Origin: Pseudomonas viridiflava | GTDB lineage: Bacteria > Pseudomonadota > Gammaproteobacteria > Pseudomonadales > Pseudomonadaceae | DNA: 64,000 nt | Direction of reading: 5' to 3' | Assembly (NCBI RefSeq): GCF_900601905.1 | Contig: NZ_UWFA01000475.1 | Location: forward strand, 265,232-329,231 | In this document: piece after piece, positions 28,737 through 37,683 of the stretch | Layout of the letters: every line of letters starts with the position of its first letter | Numbering within the stretch: position 1 is the first letter of the stretch | The notes under the pieces: generated by a model | Databases searched by the model: none | What the model saw: the letters and a program-made list of their open reading frames with translations, nothing else | Told to the model about the DNA's origin: nothing | Program-made: the position numbers and the translations under genes

Positions 28737-29915
28737 TTATCGCGCCAACGCCAGTGCCACACCCTGACCACCGCCAATGCACAGCGTCGCCAAGCCTTTT
28801 TTGGCATCGCGTTTGATCATTTCGTGCAGCAAGGTCACCAGCACCCGGCAGCCCGACGCACCGATGGGGTGACCCAGGGCGATGGCGCCACCGTTGACGT
28901 TAACCTTGGCCATGTCCCAGCCCAGATCCTTGCCCACCGACAGCGACTGAGCGGCGAAGGCTTCGTTGGCTTCGATCAGGTCCAGTTGCTCAATGGACCA
29001 GCCGGCTTTTTCCAGGCAGCGACGGGTAGCGCTCACCGGGCCGATGCCCATGATCGCAGGATCCACGCCCGCATTGGCGTAGGCGGCGATGCGCGCCAGT
29101 ACCGGCAGACCCAGTTGCTCAGCCTTGGCCGCGCTCATCAGGATCACGGCTGCCGCGCCATCGTTGAGCGATGAGGCATTGCCAGCGGTTACCGAGCCGT
29201 CTTTCTTGAAGGCGGGTTTGAGTTTGCCCAGGGTTTCAGCGGTAGTGCCTGCACGGGGCTGTTCGTCGATGGCGAAGGCAACCGGCTCGCCTTTGCGCTG
29301 GGGGATCATGATCGGCGTTATTTCATCGGCGAAGCGTCCGCTTTCAATGGCGGCGACAGCCTTCTGTTGCGAAGAAGCGGCAAAGGCATCCTGCGCTTCA
29401 CGGCTGATTTCGTACTGCTCGGCTAGGTTTTCAGCGGTGATGCCCATGTGATAGTCATTGAACGCATCCCACAGACCATCGCTGATCATGGTGTCTACCA
29501 GCGTGCTATGACCCATGCGCAGACCGGTACGTGCGCCGGGCATGACATAGTTGGACAGGCTCATGTTTTCCTGGCCACCGGCAATGATCACCTCGGCATC
29601 GCCGCAGCGAATTGCCTGAGTGGCCAGGTGCAGCGCCTTGAGGCCCGAGCCGCAGACCTTGTTCAGGGTCATCGCCGGGACCGCAAACGGCAGCCCCGCC
29701 TTGATGGCCGACTGACGGGCCGGATTCTGCCCGGCACCGGCAGTCAGCACCTGGCCCATGATGACTTCATCGACCTGCGCGCCATCCAGCCCCGTTTGCG
29801 TCAATAGCTGGCGGATAACCGCTGCGCCCAGATCGACAGCGGAAACATTCGCCAGTGAACCCTGGAAACTTCCGACTGCGGTACGAGTGGCGGCAACGAT
29901 AACGACGTCTTGCAT
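28737..29915 (-). CDS. Acetyl-CoA C-acetyltransferase (thiolase)
   Basis: Biosynthetic-type thiolase catalysing reversible condensation of two acetyl-CoA. 392 residues from ATG 29915, with GAGGA nine bases upstream; an upstream GTG overlaps that site. The acyl-accepting Cys lies in LNKVCGSGLKALHLA near residue 88, the His in GGAIALGHPIGASG near 349 and the second Cys in LCIGGGQGVA near 379. It may act in acetoacetyl-CoA or polyhydroxybutyrate metabolism; no pha or ato gene is adjacent. Confidence 0.92.
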   Translation of the reverse strand: MQDVVIVAATRTAVGSFQGSLANVSAVDLGAAVIRQLLTQTGLDGAQVDEVIMGQVLTAGAGQNPARQSAIKAGLPFAVPAMTLNKVCGSGLKALHLATQAIRCGDAEVIIAGGQENMSLSNYVMPGARTGLRMGHSTLVDTMISDGLWDAFNDYHMGITAENLAEQYEISREAQDAFAASSQQKAVAAIESGRFADEITPIMIPQRKGEPVAFAIDEQPRAGTTAETLGKLKPAFKKDGSVTAGNASSLNDGAAAVILMSAAKAEQLGLPVLARIAAYANAGVDPAIMGIGPVSATRRCLEKAGWSIEQLDLIEANEAFAAQSLSVGKDLGWDMAKVNVNGGAIALGHPIGASGCRVLVTLLHEMIKRDAKKGLATLCIGGGQGVALALAR

Positions 29916-30052
29916 GGCGCGGATCCTCACTATTATTGGGTTTTACGACGGGCTATGAGTGGATTGCCCGATTCGCTGTGATCTAGGGATCACATGTTGG
30001 CACAGAAGCGCTGAACGCTTCCAACCGAGAACCGACCAGTACTGGTTTGTCT

Positions 30053-30919
30053 TCACAGCCCCATGCGCCGCCTGGCGCGGTGGATCGAGCTGTTGCGCAC
30101 AGCCCAGCGTAGCACCGGCGCGCTGCGCATGACGCCCGCCCTGACCATCTTGCGTTGCAGTGGACTCTGCTGCAGTTCGAGCATTTCGCTGGCCCAAAGC
30201 GGTAATAAATCGATGCCTGCCTGCATCATCAGTGAACCCATGGGTTTGGCCATCCAGCTGGGCGCGGGCGCATCCAGCAGGATCCGCAGCACTTCCCGGC
30301 TGCGTTGATCGCAAAGCAGTTGCGGGCGAATGTTCTGCAGATACGCGGCAATCTCCACGGACGAGCAAGGCACGTTTCGAGCGCCAAGCCGTTCGGCAAT
30401 CAGCGCCGTTTCCGCGTAGTACCTGTCCTGATCGGCCAAGGAAAGCGCCGGGTTCAGGTAGCGCAAATGCGCGGCGAGAAAGTTGCTGACTTCGGCGACA
30501 TGCACCCAGGTCAGCAGGTCCGGGTCGCTGGCTGCATAAGGGCGGCCATCCGGCGCTGTGCCGGTGACCTGCAAATGGATGTTCCGCACCTTGTCGATCA
30601 GCCAGTTGGCGTCTTTGGTCGAACCAAATGTGGTCCCGGAAATGAACTGCCCGGTGCGCCGTAGCCTGCCCAGCATGTCGTGACGAAAGTTGGAATGATC
30701 CCAGACTCCGGCCAGCGCCAAGGGGTGCAGGGCCTGCAGCATCAAGGCACTGATGCCGCCGATGAGCATGCTGGGGAAGTCGCCATGGACTTGCCAGCAG
30801 ACGGCATCAGGCCCGAAAAGGCCGGGGTCGCCCTTGGGATTTTCCAGATCGAGTTGCCCGAGCGACAAGCCGCTCAAGCTCATGACCTGGGTTTCGATAC
30901 GACTGCGAATGAATTCCAT
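30053..30919 (-). CDS. MpaB/DUF2236-family oxygenase
   Basis: 288 residues. Family hallmarks: LMLQALHPLALAGVWDHSNF (about 60-79) and the TWVHVAEVSNFLAAHL helix (about 138-153) containing the probable haem-ligating His and conserved Arg region. The family includes fungal MpaB and rubber-cleaving latex clearing protein. Substrate unknown. It stands alone between the thiolase gene and a REPIN. Confidence 0.8.
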   Translation of the reverse strand: MEFIRSRIETQVMSLSGLSLGQLDLENPKGDPGLFGPDAVCWQVHGDFPSMLIGGISALMLQALHPLALAGVWDHSNFRHDMLGRLRRTGQFISGTTFGSTKDANWLIDKVRNIHLQVTGTAPDGRPYAASDPDLLTWVHVAEVSNFLAAHLRYLNPALSLADQDRYYAETALIAERLGARNVPCSSVEIAAYLQNIRPQLLCDQRSREVLRILLDAPAPSWMAKPMGSLMMQAGIDLLPLWASEMLELQQSPLQRKMVRAGVMRSAPVLRWAVRNSSIHRARRRMGL

Positions 30920-30954
30920 GGGGGCTCGTTGGGTGATGCACGGCTGACGGGGGC

Positions 30955-31042
30955 GTTGGAGCGAGGCTTGCCCGCGAAGAACGATAACGCGTCGTACCTG
31001 AAATGACGAGGCGATGGATTCGCGGGCAAGCCTCGCTCCAAC
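30955..31042. repeat. REPIN-like palindrome, same family as 28616
   Basis: GTTGGAGCGAGGCTTGCCCG and following bases (30955-30978) are perfectly inverted at 31019-31042. It sits directly beyond the acs stop codon and upstream of the MpaB gene. Confidence 0.87.
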
Positions 31043-31072
31043 CTAGTGCCAGCAGACCATGCCCCGCTTCGC

Positions 31073-33010
31073 TCAGCGATTCAAGCGTTTGTCGATCAGG
31101 CCTTCAACCACGCTTGGATCGGCCAGGGTAGAGGTGTCGCCCAGGCTATCGAGTTCATTGCAGGCGATCTTGCGCAGGATGCGCCGCATGATCTTGCCCG
31201 AGCGGGTCTTCGGCAACGCCTGTGCCCACTGAATCAGCTCCGGTTTGGCGAAGCTGCCGATTTCCGAGCTGACATGGGCGAGTAATTGTTTTTTCAGCTC
31301 GTCATCGGGCTCGATGCCGGCCATGGGCGTAACAAACGCATAAATCGCCATGCCTTTGATGTCGTGCGGGTAACCGACCACGGCGGCTTCGGCAATGCTG
31401 TCATGCAGCACCAGTGCGCTTTCCACCTCGGCCGTGCCGATGCGATGCCCGGACACATTGATCACGTCATCGATACGCCCGGTGATCCAGAACGCGCCTT
31501 CTGCATCGCGCCGCGCACCGTCGCCGGTGAAGTAGTAACCGGGGCAGGGCTTGAAGTAGGTTTCGACCATGCGCTGCGCGTCGCCGTAGACGCTGCGAAT
31601 CTGCCCTGGCCAACTGGCTTTGATCACCAGCAGACCGCTGCCAGGGCCCTGGATCTCCTTGCCTTTTTCATCCAGCAAGGCGGGTTGCACGCCGAACATC
31701 GGTTGCGTGGCACAGCCGGGTTTTATCGGGTTGGTGCTGATCAGCGGCGTCATCATGATCCCGCCGGTTTCGGTCTGCCACCAGGTATCAATGATCGGGC
31801 AGCGCTCTTTGCCTACCTGATGGAAGTACCATTCCCACGCTTCGGGGTTGATCGGCTCACCGACGCTGCCGAGTAATCGAAGGCTTTCCCTGGAAGTAGA
31901 CTGCAGAGGTCTGGTGCCTTCGCGCATCAGGGCACGCAAAGCGGTTGGCGCGGTGTAGAAGATATTGACCTGATGCTTGTCGATGACCTGCCAGAAGCGC
32001 GAAGCATCGGGATAGTTGGGCACGCCTTCAAACATCAGCGTCGTCGCGCCATTGGCCAGTGGGCCGTAAACGATGTAGCTGTGACCGGTGACCCAGCCGA
32101 CGTCGGCGGTACACCAGAAGATTTCGTGGTCCTGATAATCGAAGACGTACTTGAAGGTCATGGCGACCTGCAGCAGATACCCGCCGGTGGTGTGCAAGAC
32201 GCCCTTGGGTTTGCCGGTACTGCCTGAGGTGTAAAGAATGAAGAGCGGGTCTTCGGCATCCATCGGCTCGGGCGGGCAGTCATTGCTGGCACCGTGCAGA
32301 CTCTCGTGGTACCAGATATCGCGCCCGGTCACCCACTGAATATCGCCTTCGGTACGTTGCACGACAACCACTGTGCTCACGTCGGGGCAGCTCTGCAGCG
32401 CTTTATCGACGTTATTCTTAAGCGGCACATACTTGCCTCCGCGCACGCCTTCGTCGGCGGTGATGACGGTCTTACAATCGGCATCCAGGATTCTGTCGCG
32501 CAAAGCTTCAGGTGAAAAGCCGCCGAACACCACTGAATGCACTGCCCCAATGCGGGCGCAGGCGAGCATGGCGTAAGCGGCTTCGGGGATCATAGGCATG
32601 TAGATGCACACCCGGTCGCCCTTTTTGACGCCGCGGCACTTGAGCACATTGGCCAGCCGGGCGACGTTGTGATGCAGTTTTCTGTAGGTGATTTCAGCAG
32701 ATTCCGCAGGATTGTCGCCCTCCCAGATGATCGCGATCTGATCGCCACGCTCTTCAAGATGGCGGTCGATGCAGTTGTAACTGACGTTGAGCTGGCCGTC
32801 CTTGAACCACTGGGCTTCGCCGGTCTTGAGATCAGCTTGCATGACGCTGCTCCAGGGCGCTGACCAATCGAGAAACGCTTTGGCCTGCTCTGCCCAGAAC
32901 TGCTCGGGTTGGTCCACCGATTGCCGGTACATGCGCTGATAGTCTGCGGCGCTGAGCTGTACAGCCTGGCGCACGGCTTCGGCCTGGGGGTATTTGCTGA
33001 TGTCGAACAT
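31073..33010 (-). CDS. acs: Acetyl-CoA synthetase
   Basis: AMP-forming acetate activation. 645 residues from ATG 33010, with AAGGAG five bases upstream (an in-frame GTG at 33016 overlaps it). ANL-superfamily motifs: P-loop-like LYTSGSTGKPKG near 267, DTWWQTETGG near 415, YFTGDGARRD near 500, and the acetylatable Lys motif PKTRSGKIMRR near 606. Start MFDISKYPQAE matches the Pseudomonas AcsB paralogue upstream of pgi. Confidence 0.95.
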   Translation of the reverse strand: MFDISKYPQAEAVRQAVQLSAADYQRMYRQSVDQPEQFWAEQAKAFLDWSAPWSSVMQADLKTGEAQWFKDGQLNVSYNCIDRHLEERGDQIAIIWEGDNPAESAEITYRKLHHNVARLANVLKCRGVKKGDRVCIYMPMIPEAAYAMLACARIGAVHSVVFGGFSPEALRDRILDADCKTVITADEGVRGGKYVPLKNNVDKALQSCPDVSTVVVVQRTEGDIQWVTGRDIWYHESLHGASNDCPPEPMDAEDPLFILYTSGSTGKPKGVLHTTGGYLLQVAMTFKYVFDYQDHEIFWCTADVGWVTGHSYIVYGPLANGATTLMFEGVPNYPDASRFWQVIDKHQVNIFYTAPTALRALMREGTRPLQSTSRESLRLLGSVGEPINPEAWEWYFHQVGKERCPIIDTWWQTETGGIMMTPLISTNPIKPGCATQPMFGVQPALLDEKGKEIQGPGSGLLVIKASWPGQIRSVYGDAQRMVETYFKPCPGYYFTGDGARRDAEGAFWITGRIDDVINVSGHRIGTAEVESALVLHDSIAEAAVVGYPHDIKGMAIYAFVTPMAGIEPDDELKKQLLAHVSSEIGSFAKPELIQWAQALPKTRSGKIMRRILRKIACNELDSLGDTSTLADPSVVEGLIDKRLNR

Positions 33011-33100
33011 GACCACTCCTTATTCTTGTTGTCGGGACCTTAAAGAATAGGAGCTTTGCCGGGAGGGTGGGTTCAATTGGGAAAGCGGGCGCGCCTTGGA

Positions 33101-33193
33101 CCTGTAGGAGCTCACGAGCAGCGCGAGGCAGCGATGGCGGTGTGTCAAGCAGATCGCTATCGCTGCCTCGCGCTACTCGTGAGCTCCTACAGG
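33101..33193. repeat. REPIN-like palindrome, GTAGGAGCTCACGAGCAGCGC family
   Basis: CCTGTAGGAGCTCACGAG and following bases (33101-33135) are inverted, with one mismatch (GCA versus GTA), at 33159-33193. It lies between acs and pgi and differs in sequence from the other REPIN families here. Confidence 0.85.
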
Positions 33194-33202
33194 TTTTTGT
33201 TC

Positions 33203-33243
33203 ACAAAAAACAAAACCCGCTGTCTCTTGCGAGCGCAGCGGGT
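33203..33243 (-). terminator. Intrinsic terminator after pgi
   Basis: On the minus strand ACCCGCTG (33236-33243) pairs with CAGCGGGT (33215-33222) and is followed by TTTGTTTTTTG. It begins 21 bases after the pgi stop. Confidence 0.85.
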
Positions 33244-33263
33244 CTGGATCAAGCAAAGCGCAA

Positions 33264-34928
33264 TCAGCCGCGGTGACGACCACGGAAGTAATTGATCAGG
33301 CCTTGTGTCGACGCATCGTCTGCCGGTTCGTCGGTGCCGCCGGTCAGGCGCTGGTAAACGGCTTTACCCATTTCCTTGCCCAATTCAACGCCCCACTGAT
33401 CAAAGGCGTTGATGCCCCAGATCACGCTCTGCACGAAAACCTTGTGCTCATACATCGCCACCAGTGCGCCAAGGCGACGCGGACTGATGCGTTCAACCAC
33501 CAGCGTGTTGCTTGGGCGGTTGCCCGGAATGACCTTGTGCGGCGCAAGTTTCTGCACGTCTTCCTCGGACAGGCCCTTGTCGCGCAACTCGGCTTCTGCT
33601 TCGGCGCGGGTTTTACCGCTCATCAATGCCTGGCTCTGGGACAGGCAGTTGGCGTACAGCCACTGGTGATGGTCGGAAACCGGGTTGAAGCTGACAATCG
33701 GCACAATAAAATCAGCCGGTATGAACTGCGTACCTTGATGCAGCAACTGGTGGTAGGCGTGCTGACCGTTGGCACCCACGCCGCCCCAGATCACGGGGCC
33801 GGTATCCGTAGTGACTGGCTTGCCGTCCTGACGCACGCTCTTGCCATTGGATTCCATGTCCAGCTGTTGCAAGTGCTTGGTAATGTTACGCAGGTAATGG
33901 TCGTACGGCAGGATGGCGTGGCTCTGCGCACCCCAGAAATTGCCGTACCACACGCCCAGCAGACCGAGCAGCACGGGCATGTTCTGCTCGAACGGCGCGG
34001 TCAGAAAGTGTTGATCCATCGAATACGCGCCGGACAGCAACTCCTTGAAGTTGGACATGCCGATGGCCAGCGCGATAGGCAGGCCGATAGCCGACCACAA
34101 CGAATATCGACCGCCGACCCAGTCCCACATCGGGAAGATGTTCTCTTCACGGATACCGAACGCCACGGCAGCGGCGTTGTTGCTCGATACGGCGATGAAG
34201 TGACGATACAACTCGGCCTCGGAACCGCCCTGCGCCAGATACCAGGCACGGGCCGCAGTGGCGTTCTTGAGGGTTTCGAGCGTGGTGAAAGTCTTCGAGG
34301 ACACGATGAACAGCGTGGTCTCGGCGCGTAACTTCATGGTCAGCTCATGGAACTCGCTGCCGTCGATGTTCGCCAGGTAGTGGCAACGTACGCCTTTCTG
34401 CGCGTAGGACAGCAGCGCTTCGGAAACCAGCTCCGGGCCGAGGAACGAGCCACCGATGCCGATGTTCACCACGTCGGTGATCGGCTTCTCGGTGTAACCG
34501 CGCCACAGACCGTCGTGAATGCGGCCTACCAGATCTGTGATCTGGTTCAACACCTTGTGCACTTCAGGCATCACATTGACGCCATTGACCAAAAGCTTGT
34601 CGCCCACCGGGCGGCGCAGGGCTGTGTGCAGTGCCGGACGACCTTCGGAGGAGTTGACCAGCTCGCCGTCATATTGCGCCTTGATGGCATCTTTCAGGCC
34701 GACCTCATTGGCCAGCTTGACCAGCAGATCCCGGGTCTCGGTGTTGATCAGGTTCTTCGAGTAATCGAGAAACAGGCCGCAACTGCTCAACGTGAATTGG
34801 CTGAAACGCTGCGGGTCAGCATTGAAGGCTTCGCGCATGCTGAAATTCTGCATGGCTTCGCGGTGTTGGTTCAGTGCCTGCCATGCGGGCAGGGCTGTTG
34901 CATCTGAAGGGGTGCGGTAGTACGCCAT
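33264..34928 (-). CDS. pgi: Glucose-6-phosphate isomerase
   Basis: 554 residues from ATG 34928 (MAYYRTPSDATALPAW), the usual length; the longer open frame to 35015 has no homology. SIS-domain motifs VNIGIGGSFLGPELVSEAL (about 150) and the PGI signature DWVGGRYSLWSAIGLP (about 264) are intact, with catalytic Glu in GQHAYHQLLHQG-flanking regions and Lys in the C terminus. Monocistronic between REPINs. Confidence 0.96.
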   Translation of the reverse strand: MAYYRTPSDATALPAWQALNQHREAMQNFSMREAFNADPQRFSQFTLSSCGLFLDYSKNLINTETRDLLVKLANEVGLKDAIKAQYDGELVNSSEGRPALHTALRRPVGDKLLVNGVNVMPEVHKVLNQITDLVGRIHDGLWRGYTEKPITDVVNIGIGGSFLGPELVSEALLSYAQKGVRCHYLANIDGSEFHELTMKLRAETTLFIVSSKTFTTLETLKNATAARAWYLAQGGSEAELYRHFIAVSSNNAAAVAFGIREENIFPMWDWVGGRYSLWSAIGLPIALAIGMSNFKELLSGAYSMDQHFLTAPFEQNMPVLLGLLGVWYGNFWGAQSHAILPYDHYLRNITKHLQQLDMESNGKSVRQDGKPVTTDTGPVIWGGVGANGQHAYHQLLHQGTQFIPADFIVPIVSFNPVSDHHQWLYANCLSQSQALMSGKTRAEAEAELRDKGLSEEDVQKLAPHKVIPGNRPSNTLVVERISPRRLGALVAMYEHKVFVQSVIWGINAFDQWGVELGKEMGKAVYQRLTGGTDEPADDASTQGLINYFRGRHRG

Positions 34929-35303
34929 CGCTGCGGGTTTCCTTGTACTTGGAACTGGCTTGGAGACTAAAAGCGAAAATAGGCAGACTTCAATCGTTGC
35001 ACCAAGACTAAACATAATGTGCGGCTGTGTCTGCGCCTTGCTTTACCTGAGCTCGGTACTATTTCACACAGTGCGGTCCGGGCTTTGAACATGATCGATA
35101 TCGATAGGGCATTGCGGGTACTGCGAAGTTCCAACCTGCTCAGTGTAGGAGCTGTGGTTCAAGCACGGGACTCTGTAGGAGTGAGCTTGCTCGCGATGCA
35201 GTATGTCAGCCGATCAATTATCGTCTAACCTGGCGCTATCGCGAGCAAGCTCACTCCTACAGACCCCGCTGTGCAAGGGCAAAGATCGCCAAAATCAATG
35301 GAT
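34929..35303. other. Gap between pgi and panC; no panD
   Basis: 375 bases. I see the pgi upstream region, a half-REP near 35144 (TGTAGGAGCTGTGG) and the REPIN at 35173-35262. The open frame 35019-35228 runs into the REPIN and has no recognisable product. P. aeruginosa carries panD (126 codons) at this position; nothing resembling it (no YSxxI-type pro-enzyme cleavage motif) is present. Confidence 0.7.
35173..35262. repeat. REPIN-like palindrome, GTAGGAGTGAGCTTGCTCGCGA family
   Basis: CTGTAGGAGTGAGCTTGCTC and following bases (35173-35197) are perfectly inverted at 35238-35262. The core GTGAGCTTGCTCGCGAT is a common Pseudomonas REP. It is just downstream of panC. Confidence 0.88.
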
Positions 35304-36161
35304 TTAGTGCCGGTCACAATTCAAATGCAGGTTATCGATCAACCGGGTCTTGCCCAGGAAGGCGGCGGCCAGGATCACCAGATCTTCGTCTTGTACGGTG
35401 GCCGGACGCAGGCTGGTGGCTTCGCGAACTTCCAGGTAATCCGGGCGTAGGCCGACGGCTTGCAATTGCGCTTTGCCAGCGTCCAGCAAGGCGTTGAAGT
35501 TCTTGTCGCCGCTATCGATTGCGTTGCCGATGTGCTGAATGACGCGGTACAGCTCTGGGGCAATGGCGCGCTCGGAGGCTGTGAGGTAACCGTTGCGCGA
35601 AGACAGCGCCAGGCCGTCATCGGCGCGCACCGTAGGCTCGCCGATGATCTGGATCGGCATGTTCAGGTCGCGAACCAGCGCGCGGATCACGGCCAGCTGC
35701 TGGAAATCCTTTTCGCCAAAAATCGCCAGGTCAGGCTGGACCATGTTGAACAGCTTGCTGACCACGGTAGACACGCCATCGAAATGGCCGGGACGGCTGG
35801 CGCCGCACAGCCCCTCGGAAATAACCGGGACGCTGACGGTTGTCTGATCGGCCATGCCGTGCGGGTACATTTCCTCGACGTTTGGCGTAAACAGCAGGTG
35901 GCAACCCGCTTCGAGGAGGCGTTCCTGATCGGCCGCCAGTGTGCGTGGGTAAGTGGCCAGGTCTTCATTGGGGCCGAACTGCATCGGGTTGACGAAGATC
36001 GTCGCCACGACAAAATCGGCCCGTTGCGCTGCCTTTGTCACGAGCGCCGCATGGCCGCTGTGCAGGTTGCCCATGGTCGGCACCAGGCCGATGCGTTTGC
36101 CTTCACTGCGCGCACGCGCGACGGCAGCGCGAAGTTCGCGCACGGTTTTTACTGTGTTCAT
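35304..36161 (-). CDS. panC: Pantothenate synthetase
   Basis: Joins pantoate and beta-alanine using ATP. 285 residues. The HIGH-like nucleotidyl-transferase motif is PTMGNLHSGHAALV near 29, the FGEKDFQQL substrate segment near 149 and the KMSK-like SSRNGYL near 187. Its ATG overlaps the panB stop by four bases, so the two are translationally coupled. Confidence 0.96.
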   Translation of the reverse strand: MNTVKTVRELRAAVARARSEGKRIGLVPTMGNLHSGHAALVTKAAQRADFVVATIFVNPMQFGPNEDLATYPRTLAADQERLLEAGCHLLFTPNVEEMYPHGMADQTTVSVPVISEGLCGASRPGHFDGVSTVVSKLFNMVQPDLAIFGEKDFQQLAVIRALVRDLNMPIQIIGEPTVRADDGLALSSRNGYLTASERAIAPELYRVIQHIGNAIDSGDKNFNALLDAGKAQLQAVGLRPDYLEVREATSLRPATVQDEDLVILAAAFLGKTRLIDNLHLNCDRH

Positions 36162-36958
36162 GCCGAGAATCCGTGTTCAGGAGCCGGGAAGCTGACGTCT
36201 TTGACCGCTGCAACATAAGCCTGCAGGGCTGATTGAATATCCGGTTGGCCGGCCATGAAGTTCTTCACGAACTTGGGCACACGGCCGGTGATTGCCAGAC
36301 CGAGCATGTCGTGCAGCACCAACACCTGGCCGTCTGTGGCGCTGCCTGCGCCAATGCCGATTACCGGGATCTTCACGGCGTGGCTGATTTCTTCTGCCAG
36401 TTCACTGGGCACGCATTCGAGCAGAATCATGGCTGCGCCAGCCTGTTCAAGGCTGATGGCATCGGCGCGCATTTGTCGCGCCTGGGTTTCCAGACGACCC
36501 TGAACCTTGTAGCCGCCCAGCACGTTCACGGCTTGTGGCGTCAGGCCCATGTGCGCGCACACCGGGATGCCGCGCTCGGCCAGCAAACGAATGGAGTCTG
36601 CCAGCCATGCCGCGCCTTCGATCTTGAGCATGTGCGCACCGGCCTGCATCAGGGCCGCGCTGTTGGCGAAGGTCTGTTCAAGGGTCGCGTAAGCCATGAA
36701 GGGCAGGTCGGCCATGATGAGCGCGCCTTGATTGCCGCGTTTGACACAGGCCACATGGTAGGCCATCTCGGCAGTGGTCACTGGCAAGGTGCTGTCATGA
36801 CCCTGCAGGACCATGCCCAGCGAGTCGCCGACCAGCAGCACTTCAACGCCCGCCTGGCTGGCCGCGTGAGCAAAAGTTGCGTCGTAGCAGGTCAGCATGG
36901 TGATTTTTTCACCCTTTTGCTTGAGGGCCTGCAACGAGGTTACGGTGATATCTGGCAT
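36158..36958 (-). CDS. panB: 3-methyl-2-oxobutanoate hydroxymethyltransferase
   Basis: First committed step to pantoate, from alpha-ketoisovalerate and methylene-THF. 266 residues, TIM-barrel fold. Metal and substrate motif EVLLVGDSLGMVLQGHDSTLPVT lies near 39-61, the catalytic Glu region MILLECVPSELA near 177 and IGIGAGSATDGQVLV near 202. GAGGAC is well placed before the ATG. Heads the panBC pair. Confidence 0.96.
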   Translation of the reverse strand: MPDITVTSLQALKQKGEKITMLTCYDATFAHAASQAGVEVLLVGDSLGMVLQGHDSTLPVTTAEMAYHVACVKRGNQGALIMADLPFMAYATLEQTFANSAALMQAGAHMLKIEGAAWLADSIRLLAERGIPVCAHMGLTPQAVNVLGGYKVQGRLETQARQMRADAISLEQAGAAMILLECVPSELAEEISHAVKIPVIGIGAGSATDGQVLVLHDMLGLAITGRVPKFVKNFMAGQPDIQSALQAYVAAVKDVSFPAPEHGFSA

Positions 36959-37123
36959 GGAAAAGTCCTCTGTCAGGCGCTGTGAACACTACGGCGAGCA
37001 ACGCGTGAGTTTCATCCTGGAATAGCAGGTACACCGTCGTTTGCGGTGTTTCAAATCAGCCTGCCTGGCGCCCGGTTACCAGCTAACCGGCTGGCGGGAC
37101 GCCTATCTTCGTGAGGAGGGGGC

Positions 37124-37180
37124 ATGAAGTCAATTGCAGCTGTTACCTCCCGTAGCAAGAGGATTACCCAAGCGCCGTGA
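37124..37180 (+). CDS. Candidate 18-residue small ORF (low confidence)
   Basis: MKSIAAVTSRSKRITQAP, preceded by an unusually strong ribosome-binding site GAGGAGGGGG six bases or less from the ATG, on the plus strand in the 246-base gap between the leftward panB and folK genes. No family is recognised. On the opposite strand the same gap contains paired segments (CCGGTTA/TAACCGG near 37075-37091, CACCG/CGGTG near 37031-37050). It may be a leader peptide, a small protein or chance. Confidence 0.25.
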   Translation: MKSIAAVTSRSKRITQAP

Positions 37181-37204
37181 GGCCTGCCAGGTCGAGCGTG
37201 TCGG

Positions 37205-37678
37205 TCAGATGCGCTCGATGCCTTCAAAGGGGCATTCGGCCAGCAATTGGCTCAGGACACGACCGTCGGCGAGCTGCAGTACGGGCGCCAGCTCGGCCAG
37301 CGGATAGAGCACGAAAGCCCGGGCCTGCAGCTGATAATGCGGCACTTTGAGGCGCGGCTCGTCGATCAGCCGTTCGCCAAACAGCAGGATGTCCAGATCA
37401 AGGGTACGTGGCCCCCAGCGCTCATGACGCTCGCGGCCTTGGTCAAGCTCGATGGCTTGCAGTGCATCCAGCAATTGCAGGGGTTGCAGCGCGGTGTCCA
37501 GAGCGGCAACCGCGTTGGTGTAACGCGGCTGGCCGGGCAGCAGAGAGTCGCTGACGTAGAACGAAGAAACTGCGCTGCACTGGGTCTGCGGCAATTGCGC
37601 CAACGCATCGATGGCCTGACGCAGTTGCTCGGCGGGGTCAGCCAGATTGCTGCCCATGCCTATATAGACGCGTTCCAT
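37205..37678 (-). CDS. folK: 2-amino-4-hydroxy-6-hydroxymethyldihydropteridine pyrophosphokinase
   Basis: HPPK, which pyrophosphorylates the pterin before FolP acts. 157 residues from ATG 37678 (MERVYIGMGSNLADP); the longer open frame runs back into pcnB. Signature RWGPRTLDLDILLFG near 85 contains the metal-binding Asp pair. It follows pcnB after five bases, the standard pcnB-folK arrangement. Confidence 0.96.
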   Translation of the reverse strand: MERVYIGMGSNLADPAEQLRQAIDALAQLPQTQCSAVSSFYVSDSLLPGQPRYTNAVAALDTALQPLQLLDALQAIELDQGRERHERWGPRTLDLDILLFGERLIDEPRLKVPHYQLQARAFVLYPLAELAPVLQLADGRVLSQLLAECPFEGIERI

Positions 37679-37683
37679 CGGGC

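Noticed and set aside
33056..33295. Small plus-strand ORFs between acs and pgi
   Set aside because: They are reading frames through a REPIN and the pgi terminator.
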